Assembly: GCA_021819255.1 (NCBI GenBank)
Contig: JAKART010000091.1
Coordinates: 1 to 7,972 of the forward strand
Length of the DNA stretch: 7,972 bases
Source of the DNA: Acidobacteriota bacterium
Lineage (GTDB): Bacteria > Acidobacteriota > Terriglobia > Terriglobales > Acidobacteriaceae
Reading direction: 5' to 3'
This document shows, piece after piece, positions 1 to 5,466 of this stretch. Both the position numbers and the translations under genes were made by a program. The notes beneath the pieces are model-generated. The model had not been told where the DNA came from. It ran no database searches and was given only the letters and a program-made list of their open reading frames with translations. Numbering within the stretch: position 1 is the first letter of the stretch; each line of letters opens with the position of its first letter.

Positions 1-1
1 C

Positions 2-73
2 AATACCCCTCAGGAGTTGGTCTTGGCGGAGCGTCTGGCGCAGCCGGGTGGGGCAATCGATTGGGAGAGCTGA
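2..73 (+). CDS. Possible C-terminal end of an upstream gene (partial)
   Basis: Frame 2 is open from the window edge to a TGA at 71-73 and reads as 23 residues ending in ...AIDWES. Codon third positions are mostly G or C, as in the real genes here, so this may be the tail of a gene that begins outside the window. The tail is polar, so it does not look like the end of an MlaE-type permease, the usual partner of the next gene. I do not recognise the protein. An ATG at 74 directly follows the TGA and opens a 28-codon reading frame in the same frame, ending at TAG 158-160. No family can be assigned from so little sequence. Confidence 0.3.
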   Translation, partial: NTPQELVLAERLAQPGGAIDWES

Positions 74-272
74 ATGTTTCCAGGCCGACCCGTGAAGGAT
101 GCGGAGAGCCAGCCGGCGCCGCTCGGGCCGTCTCCGGCGCAGGAGCGGCGGCTCGCTTAGCGCATCAAGAACGCCATTGCCCAAACCTGGAACGTACCCG
201 CGCAGGTGCCGCCTGTGGATTTCCAGCGGGGAATGCCGGAATCAAAAGCGTGCATCATAAGAAGGAACAGCA

Positions 273-1352
273 ATGAGCGAACCAGAGCGGCATTCTGATT
301 CTTCCCAACCCGGAGGGCCTTGCGAGCCGGCCCCGTTATCGGCCCCCGGTGAGCGGGCGAATGGAGCGGATCCTTCGTCAGCGCCTTTGCCACGCGGCCC
401 GCAAGAAGCAGCGTCTGGCGGCGAAGCGGAGCAGGCCGAAAGGCCACTGATTGAGGATGTCTCGGCCGATGTCGCTCCCGTGGTGGAGGAGTTTATCGCC
501 GAGGCAGCCCAGGCGAACCTGGAGCAGGAGGCGGAGGTTGCGGCTGAGACGCCGGTGCTGCTGGAAAGCGTAGCCGGAGTCCATCCGAAGGCTGTCGAAG
601 ACATCGTTCCGTTCATCGCCTTCGAACACGTCAACAAGTCCTTTGGCAGTCGGGTGGTGCTCAGCGATGTGAGTTTTTATGTGCAGCCCGGCGAAACGCT
701 GTGCATCTTGGGCCGCAGCGGGGTCGGTAAATCAGTCTCTCTGCGGATCATTCTGGGATTTCTGAAGGCCGACAGCGGTACAGTGAGGGTGGCCGGGCAG
801 GAGATAGGCGGGCTGAGCGAGAAAGAGATACAGGATGTACGGCGAAAGGTGACGATGGTCTTCCAGAACGGAGCGCTGTTTGATTCGATTTCGGTGGGAG
901 AGAATGTGGCTTTTCCGCTGCGCGAGCGGGGCAATCTTCAGGAAGATCAGATCTTGCAGGTCGTCCGGGGTTTACTGGAGATGGCCGGGGTGGCGGGGAT
1001 GGAGGATCAGTTGCCTGCGGAGCTTTCCACCGGGATGAAGCGTTCAGTAGCGATTGCACGAGCCCTGGCGGCGCAGCCCTCCGCGATTCTCTATGACGAG
1101 CCGACCACGATGGTGGATCCACTGATGGGGCACCTGCTGGGCAACCTCATTCAGCGGCTCAAGATGCAGTTGCACCTTACCAGCATCATTGTGACCCATG
1201 ACATGCGCTTTGCCGAAAAGCTGGCGGACCGGTTGGTCTTTCTCGATGAAGGCGCAGTTCGCTTCTTCGGTACCCCGGAGGAGATGCGCTCTAGCCCAGA
1301 CCCGATGCTGCGAGAGTTTTTTTCCAGGGACGAGTTGGCGATGCCAGTATAG
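273..1352 (+). CDS. mlaF: MlaF-type ABC transporter ATP-binding protein
   Basis: This 359-residue cytoplasmic ATPase would power an MlaFEDB-like system moving phospholipids between the inner and outer membranes. The ABC domain spans about residues 114-345. Walker A is GRSGVGKS (147-154) and the Q-loop is Q198 in MVFQNGALFD. The signature is LSTGM (251-255), Walker B is AILYDE with catalytic E276, and the switch histidine is H309 in VTHD. The stretch FQNGALFDSISVGENVAFPLRE is typical of MlaF rather than of importer ATPases. The start is supported by GAAGGA at 261-266, six bases before the ATG. Two things are odd. About 112 residues, rich in Glu, Ala and Pro, precede the domain, whereas MlaF is usually about 270 residues. 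The signature also has Thr where LSGG has Gly. No permease or MCE-domain gene is visible; a partner could lie upstream, outside the window. The ABC assignment is firm and the MlaF subfamily likely. Confidence 0.9.
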   Translation: MSEPERHSDSSQPGGPCEPAPLSAPGERANGADPSSAPLPRGPQEAASGGEAEQAERPLIEDVSADVAPVVEEFIAEAAQANLEQEAEVAAETPVLLESVAGVHPKAVEDIVPFIAFEHVNKSFGSRVVLSDVSFYVQPGETLCILGRSGVGKSVSLRIILGFLKADSGTVRVAGQEIGGLSEKEIQDVRRKVTMVFQNGALFDSISVGENVAFPLRERGNLQEDQILQVVRGLLEMAGVAGMEDQLPAELSTGMKRSVAIARALAAQPSAILYDEPTTMVDPLMGHLLGNLIQRLKMQLHLTSIIVTHDMRFAEKLADRLVFLDEGAVRFFGTPEEMRSSPDPMLREFFSRDELAMPV

Positions 1353-1361
1353 ATGCCTCTC

Positions 1362-1391
1362 AACCGGCTACCAACTTAAGTGCCTGGTTTT
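1362..1391 (+). terminator. Weak terminator-like hairpin after the ABC ATPase gene
   Basis: AACCGGC (1362-1368) can pair with GCCTGGTT (1382-1389), leaving one bulged T and a 13-nt loop, and is followed by only two more T residues. It begins 10 nt after the stop codon. The short U-tract and the bulge make it a poor intrinsic terminator, so this is a position-based guess. Confidence 0.22.
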
Positions 1392-1445
1392 GCAACGTGT
1401 GAACCCTTATGATAACGAATCTTAGAAACCAGTAATAATTTCTTC
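1390..1445 (+). promoter_or_regulatory. AT-rich patch, possible promoter for the sugar transferase gene
   Basis: The 214-nt gap ahead of the transferase gene contains the most AT-rich stretch in the window. It offers TTGCAA (1390-1395) and GATAAC (1411-1416) with a 15-nt spacer, and also a TAATAAT at 1433-1439. Neither is a good sigma-70 match. The patch is listed because AT-rich sequence stands out in this GC-rich region and sits where a promoter is expected. Confidence 0.2.
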
Positions 1446-1566
1446 AAACTTTAGTGAGATGGATGATATACAAGAGATTAACCGAGATCACCACAAGAAC
1501 TCCGGCCATGCACGGTATGGCGTAACCAGCGGCTAGGAAGAGGGAATCGTACTGCGGGGACGCACG

Positions 1567-3072
1567 ATGGGGACTCTTGAGTATTTGAAGCAAGCAACGA
1601 TCTCAAGCCAGCGGCGGCAAATGGCTCGAGCCCAAGAGCGAATACGGTTGTTCGCGAGACCATCGATCGCGATCACGGTGTGGGCGATGTCGGACTTCCT
1701 CAGCGCGTTGCTGGCCGGATTTATCGCCTTCCGTATTCATCTGGACCCAGTGGCGGCGCCCACCTCTGATCCCGTCCTACGGCATCTGGAAGCCGCTGCG
1801 CCGTTGGTCTCCGTCGCGTATCTGCTGGTCTTCGGTTTGTATGTTGTTGTCTTCGCAAGACTGTACGGACTGTACCGTCCGCCCGATGTGCGCAGCGGCT
1901 TGAACGAACAGCGGCTCACGGTGCAGGCTACGCTGACCTCGGGTCTGATGCTGTGCGGCACGTTGTACGTCATGAAGGAGTATGCTGTTTCGCGGGTGGT
2001 GGTGGCGCTGACGATCTTCATTACCCTGGCTTTTTTGATGTTGCGCCGCGCCATTGAGCGCAAGATGATGCAGCGCAGGTTCCTGCAGGGGCGGGAGACC
2101 AGGAACGTTTTGATTGTGGGCAATGGGCGGGTGGCGCAGGCGCTTCGCAATCATCTTCAGGCGTTGCCCCATATGGGCTTTCGATTCATGGGATTTATCT
2201 CTCTGGATGGGGAGGCCGAAGAGCCCGCCAATGCGCAGTCCATCGGAAGCATTCATAACTGTGTCGGTCTGGCGCGCTCGCTTTTTGTGGATGAAATCTA
2301 CTTCTCAACCCCAGCCGACAAGCAGACGGTGATCTCGGTGGTTGAGGAGGCTCGGGTGCATGGCATTGAGGTGCGGGTGGTGCCTGATCTGTATGACGGT
2401 CTGGCCTGGAACGCTCCCGTGGAGTTCATTGGACAGTTTCCAACCATTCCTCTGCACCAGCGGCAGTTTCCCCGCGGAGCGTTTCTGCTGAAACGTGGGC
2501 TCGACGTCCTGCTCTCGGTGCTGGCGCTGCTGGTGATCGCGCCCTTCATGGCCGCAATCGCCGTTTTGATCCGTCTGGACTCTCCGGGACCGGTCTTCTA
2601 CCGAGCGGTACGCATCGGGCGAAAAGGGAGAACCTTTACTTGTCTGAAGTTCCGCACCATGGTAGCCAACGCAGATGAGTTGCAGCAGAATCTTGAGCAT
2701 AAGAACGAGCGCGACGGGATCTTGTTCAAGATCAGCAATGATCCGCGGATTACTCGGGTCGGAGCCTGGTTGCGAAAGTACTCGTTGGATGAGCTGCCGC
2801 AGTTCTTCAACGTATTGATTGGAGACATGAGTCTTGTCGGTCCCCGGCCACCGCTGGCCGCGGAGGTCGAAAAGTACGATCTTCGGCATCTGCGTCGGCT
2901 GGATGTTCTGCCTGGGATCACTGGTTTATGGCAGGTAGAGGCCCGTCAGGATCCGTCCTTTGATAGCTATATCTCGCTGGATACGGCCTATGTGGAGAAC
3001 TGGAATCTGGTGCTGGATCTGCGTATACTGGCTCGTACCGTGGGTGCAGTGCTGAGCGGAACAGGCTCTTGA
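1567..3072 (+). CDS. Undecaprenyl-phosphate sugar-1-phosphate transferase (WcaJ/PssY-type)
   Basis: This 501-residue inner-membrane enzyme transfers a sugar-1-phosphate from a UDP-sugar to polyprenyl phosphate, the first membrane step of exopolysaccharide, capsule or O-unit synthesis. Hydrophobic segments near residues 35-57, 77-98, 120-135 and 143-159 suit the four N-terminal membrane helices. A Rossmann-like domain follows, with VLIVGNGRVAQ at 181-191. The catalytic bacterial sugar transferase domain runs from about 308 to 498. It has a membrane-dipping helix (313-336), SPGPVFY (339-345), RIGRKGRTFTCLKFRTM (349-365), the catalytic Asp-Glu pair in LDELPQ (D408, E409), GDMSLVGPRP (419-428) and LPGITGLWQV (448-457). 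Length and domain order match the full polyisoprenyl-phosphate hexose-1-phosphate transferase family. The ATG at 1567 has only GGGGA (1556-1560) as a ribosome site; the ATG at 1621 is an alternative. Glucose is the commonest sugar in this family, but the sequence does not settle the substrate. No glycosyltransferase, flippase or polymerase gene lies beside it. Confidence 0.93.
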   Translation: MGTLEYLKQATISSQRRQMARAQERIRLFARPSIAITVWAMSDFLSALLAGFIAFRIHLDPVAAPTSDPVLRHLEAAAPLVSVAYLLVFGLYVVVFARLYGLYRPPDVRSGLNEQRLTVQATLTSGLMLCGTLYVMKEYAVSRVVVALTIFITLAFLMLRRAIERKMMQRRFLQGRETRNVLIVGNGRVAQALRNHLQALPHMGFRFMGFISLDGEAEEPANAQSIGSIHNCVGLARSLFVDEIYFSTPADKQTVISVVEEARVHGIEVRVVPDLYDGLAWNAPVEFIGQFPTIPLHQRQFPRGAFLLKRGLDVLLSVLALLVIAPFMAAIAVLIRLDSPGPVFYRAVRIGRKGRTFTCLKFRTMVANADELQQNLEHKNERDGILFKISNDPRITRVGAWLRKYSLDELPQFFNVLIGDMSLVGPRPPLAAEVEKYDLRHLRRLDVLPGITGLWQVEARQDPSFDSYISLDTAYVENWNLVLDLRILARTVGAVLSGTGS

Positions 3073-3200
3073 TTTTTCGCTGTTTTTCTTCCGTGAGGCC
3101 GCGCGCGGCAGGTCGAGGCATCCTGCAGCTCGAAGCCATTTGGAAACGGCCAGCATCTCTTTGCAGGCGGCCTTTGGCGCAAGCAAACGGGCGGTTGGCG

Positions 3201-3238
3201 TCGCTTGGCACCACCCCTCCCTCGCTTGGCGCCACCCC
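3201..3238 (+). repeat. Two tandem copies of a 17-nt unit, period 21
   Basis: TCGCTTGGCACCACCCC (3201-3217) and TCGCTTGGCGCCACCCC (3222-3238) agree at 16 of 17 positions and are separated by TCCC. The core GGCGCCACCC appears again at 3287-3296. No function can be read from the repeat. It could be a binding site or part of a dispersed intergenic element. Confidence 0.6.
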
Positions 3239-3450
3239 GCGATTGAGATGCCTTCTCTCCAACTGCGGATAGGTTCCCACCGTCGGGGCGCCACCCGGGA
3301 AGATCTTCAAGAATCATTGCTGCGCGGCAGAGATCGTTGCCGTACGGTCAGTGCCGCGGGTTCTGATCTTGAAGGCTATCGAATGACTCTGTCCTTTCCA
3401 GTCGGGCGGCGCTGAGCGAGCAGCAAACTCCCTCAAAAGTCGAACCGCTC

Positions 3451-3473
3451 TCTCCTGTTTCTGAAAACGGAGA
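3451..3473 (+). other. Stem-loop just upstream of nadE
   Basis: TCTCC-T-GTTT (3451-3460) pairs with AAACGGAGA (3465-3473), giving nine base pairs with one bulged T and a CTGA loop. No T-tract follows, so it is not an intrinsic terminator. It ends 20 nt before the nadE ribosome site and would lie in the 5' leader if transcription starts upstream of it. It may be chance. Confidence 0.3.
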
Positions 3474-3493
3474 CCGCAAAACTGCTCTAGACT

Positions 3494-3498
3494 GGAGG
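3494..3498 (+). promoter_or_regulatory. Ribosome binding site unusually close to the nadE GTG start
   Basis: GGAGG at 3494-3498 leaves one base before the GTG at 3500, well under the usual 5-9. A TAG at 3488-3490 in the same frame rules out an upstream start. The codons from GTG give MRIALAQINP, the standard beginning of bacterial glutamine-dependent NAD synthetases, so the start looks right despite the tight spacing. Confidence 0.55.
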
Positions 3499-3499
3499 A

Positions 3500-5263
3500 G
3501 TGCGGATCGCGCTGGCGCAGATCAATCCAACGGTCGGGGACTTCTCGGGAAATCTGAAGAAGATCACGCAGTTCGTCGAACGGGCGGCGGCATCTGGAGC
3601 TAGGCTGGTGGTCTTTCCAGAGCTGGCTACCTGCGGCTATCCTCCGGCGGATCTCCTGGAAAAGGAGATCTTTGTTGTGCGTGCCGAGCAGGCTCTGGCG
3701 GAGCTGGCGGCGTTGACCCGGGCGTCGAGTTCCGGCTTCGACAGGCCGGCGGTGCTTTGTGGTTCGCCCCTGCGCTGCGAGAGCGTCTCCGGCAAACGGG
3801 CTCGAAATGCGGCCGTGCTGCTGGAGGACGGCGAGATCAAGTTTGTGCAGCAGAAGATGCTGCTTCCGTTTTATGACGTCTTCGATGAGCAGCGTTACTT
3901 TGAGCCGGCCGGAAGACAGATGCTGGCGGTGGTGAAGGGACAGGCCGTAGCCATAACGGTCTGTGAGGACGCCTGGAACGACAAGCTGTTCTGGCCGAGA
4001 CCGATGTATCCGGTCGATCCAATCGAAGAGCTGATGCGGCAGTGGGCCGCGCTGCCGCAAATGCTCAGCGGGCATAGGTTGATTGTAAACATCTCGGCCT
4101 CGCCGTTCTGGAAGGGAAAGCAGGAGCTGCGACAGAAGATGATCGGAGCCCTGGCCAACAGACATCGAGCCACCGTGGTGATGGTGAACCAGGTGGGCGC
4201 CAACGATAGCCTGATCTTCGATGGCGCGTCCTTTGCCGTCGGGCCTGACGGGCGGGTTTTTGCAGAGGCGCGCAGCTTTGAAGAGGATCTGTTGCTGATT
4301 GAGACCGAGGGCGAAGTGGCCGCCTGGAGGAGCGCTCCGGGCATCGATGAAGGGCCGCCGCTGCGGTTGGTTGCAGGGCCGCCGCAGGCTGCCGGTGACG
4401 ATCCGCACCACCTTGAGCGGCTCTGGCGGGCTTTGGTATTGGGAACCCGAGATTATCTTCACAAGTGCGGGTTTCGCAAGGCGATTGTCGGGTTGAGCGG
4501 CGGAATCGATTCGGCCTTGGTGGCGGCAATCGCGGTTGCGGCGCTCGGCGCCGAAGATGTGCTGGGGGTGGGTATGCCGAGTGAATTCTCCTCCGCGGGC
4601 TCCATCCAGGACGCTGAAATGTTGGCCAGGAATCTGGGGATCGGTTTCAGAGTGATCCCGATCCATCGCACTTATGAGCAGTTGCTGGAAGCCCTGCGGC
4701 CGGTCTATCGAATGGCCGGGGCAGCGTCCGGATTCGGCTTGGCGGAAGAGAACTTGCAGCCGAGGATTCGGGGGAGTCTGTTGATGGCGCTCTCCAACAA
4801 AACCGGTGCTCTGGTGCTGACGACCGGGAACAAGAGTGAGATGGCCTGCGGCTACTGCACGTTGTATGGAGATATGGTGGGCGCGCTGGCCGTGATTGGA
4901 GATCTCTACAAAACCGAGGTCTATGAGCTGAGCCGGTGGTTGAATCGCGAGCGCGAAGTGATTCCGGCAGCTACACTGACCAAGCCTCCTTCCGCGGAGC
5001 TTCGGCCGGGGCAGAAGGATACTGATTCCTTACCGCCCTATGATCTGCTGGATCCGATTCTGAAGGCGTACATTGAGGATTATAGATCCGCAGAGGAGAT
5101 CGCCCGGAGCCAGGCCGTAGAGCTGGAGCAGGTGCAAAGGGTAATTCGCCTGGTGGAGATGAGTGAGTACAAACGGCAACAGGCAGCGCCTGTGTTGAAA
5201 GTTTCCAAGAAGTCGTTTGGCATGGGAAGAAGGTTCCCGGTTGCCGCCAGACGGGAAGTTTGA
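3500..5263 (+). CDS. nadE: Glutamine-dependent NAD+ synthetase
   Basis: This 587-residue cytosolic enzyme carries out the last step of NAD+ synthesis: deamido-NAD+ plus ATP and glutamine gives NAD+, AMP, PPi and glutamate. The N-terminal nitrilase-type glutaminase domain (about 1-275) has its triad: E41 in VFPELATCGYPP, K119 in QKMLLPFYDVFDE and C155 in TVCEDAWN. The C-terminal synthetase domain (about 300-575) carries the ATP-pyrophosphatase loop SGGIDS (333-338), ENLQPRIRG (417-425), TTGNKSE (441-447), CTLYGD (453-458) and the KPPSAELRPGQKDTDSLPPY region (495-514). Length and domain order are those of the two-domain bacterial enzyme, which makes ammonia internally and needs no separate amidotransferase. 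C453 stands where the family usually has Ser (GYSTLYGD). Translation begins at GTG. The gene is isolated, with 427 nt before it and a palindromic element 17 nt after it, so it is probably monocistronic. Confidence 0.97.
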   Translation: MRIALAQINPTVGDFSGNLKKITQFVERAAASGARLVVFPELATCGYPPADLLEKEIFVVRAEQALAELAALTRASSSGFDRPAVLCGSPLRCESVSGKRARNAAVLLEDGEIKFVQQKMLLPFYDVFDEQRYFEPAGRQMLAVVKGQAVAITVCEDAWNDKLFWPRPMYPVDPIEELMRQWAALPQMLSGHRLIVNISASPFWKGKQELRQKMIGALANRHRATVVMVNQVGANDSLIFDGASFAVGPDGRVFAEARSFEEDLLLIETEGEVAAWRSAPGIDEGPPLRLVAGPPQAAGDDPHHLERLWRALVLGTRDYLHKCGFRKAIVGLSGGIDSALVAAIAVAALGAEDVLGVGMPSEFSSAGSIQDAEMLARNLGIGFRVIPIHRTYEQLLEALRPVYRMAGAASGFGLAEENLQPRIRGSLLMALSNKTGALVLTTGNKSEMACGYCTLYGDMVGALAVIGDLYKTEVYELSRWLNREREVIPAATLTKPPSAELRPGQKDTDSLPPYDLLDPILKAYIEDYRSAEEIARSQAVELEQVQRVIRLVEMSEYKRQQAAPVLKVSKKSFGMGRRFPVAARREV

Positions 5264-5280
5264 TGAAGTTGAAGAGACGG

Positions 5281-5398
5281 CTAGACCATTTTCCCTGATG
5301 ATGGGTGTACGGAAGCGGGCGTTCAGTGGCGTTTTCATTGAGGAAAACGCCCACAGGAGTCGTTCCCCTTGCTTACACCTTCAGGGAAAATGGTCTAG
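5281..5398. repeat. 118-nt palindromic element with perfect 18-nt terminal inverted repeats
   Basis: CTAGACCATTTTCCCTGA (5281-5298) and TCAGGGAAAATGGTCTAG (5381-5398) are exact reverse complements. The interior is nested. GGTGTA (5304-5309) pairs with TACACC (5374-5379), followed by scattered pairs. At the centre GTGGCGTTTTC (5326-5336) pairs with GAAAACGCC(C)AC (5343-5354), with one bulged C and an ATTGAG loop. As RNA it would fold into a single long hairpin from the bottom up. Both ends are CTAG, which could be a target duplication around a 14-nt inverted repeat, as in a MITE. CTAG is itself a palindrome, so duplication and arm cannot be told apart. It starts 17 nt after the nadE stop and could also end transcription there, though no T-tract follows. 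It encodes no convincing protein. Confidence 0.8.
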
Positions 5399-5466
5399 GG
5401 GTTGGATGGTTTCAGGAGATGGCGACTACTGTGAAGAAAAGTTGGAGGATGGACAAGGTGCAACGC

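Larger units (their letters stand above)
3073..3499 (+). other. 427-nt intergenic gap without a convincing gene
   Basis: Nothing between the transferase stop and the nadE start reads as a protein. Open frames on either strand are short, rich in Arg, Pro, Gly and Ala, lack a ribosome site and match no family I know. The gap holds a perfect 12-nt palindrome at 3098-3109 (GCCGCGCGCGGC), two tandem copies of a 17-nt unit at 3201-3238 with a partial third at 3287-3296, and a stem-loop at 3451-3473. The nadE promoter should lie here, but I see no clear -35/-10 pair. Confidence 0.5.

Noticed and set aside
61..276. A 71-codon TTG-initiated frame ahead of the ATPase gene
   Set aside because: No ribosome site, Ala/Gly/Arg-rich low-complexity product, and it overlaps the ATPase start; frame 2 has the better codon pattern in this stretch.
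1777..2256. Antisense open frames opposite the sugar transferase gene
   Set aside because: They overlap a gene with clear family motifs, show no domain of their own, and look like composition artefacts.
3098..3109. GCCGCGCGCGGC palindrome as a terminator of the transferase gene
   Set aside because: It has no loop and no T-tract after it; the T-rich bases lie before it. CG-rich 12-nt palindromes are common in GC-rich DNA.
3069..3272. Possible 67-residue plus-strand gene in the gap
   Set aside because: No ribosome site, Arg/Leu/Pro-rich product, and it includes translated copies of the tandem repeat; nothing supports expression.
2918..3317. Minus-strand open frames covering the end of the transferase gene and the following gap
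   Set aside because: They overlap conserved transferase codons, are Arg/Gly/Pro-rich, lack a ribosome site and match no family I know. I prefer to call the gap unassigned.
3304..3374. CTTCAAG / CTTGAAG inverted repeat
   Set aside because: Seven bases separated by 57 nt, with no further pairing; expected by chance.
3314..4666. A 450-codon open frame on the minus strand opposite nadE
   Set aside because: It lies antisense to a fully conserved nadE, is rich in Arg, His, Gln and Pro, has no recognisable domain, and its openness follows from codon bias of the gene on the other strand.
5281..5398. Reading the palindromic element as an integron attC site
   Set aside because: It lacks the paired core sites with GTT ends, and no integrase or cassette structure is visible; a MITE-like repeat or RNA hairpin fits better.
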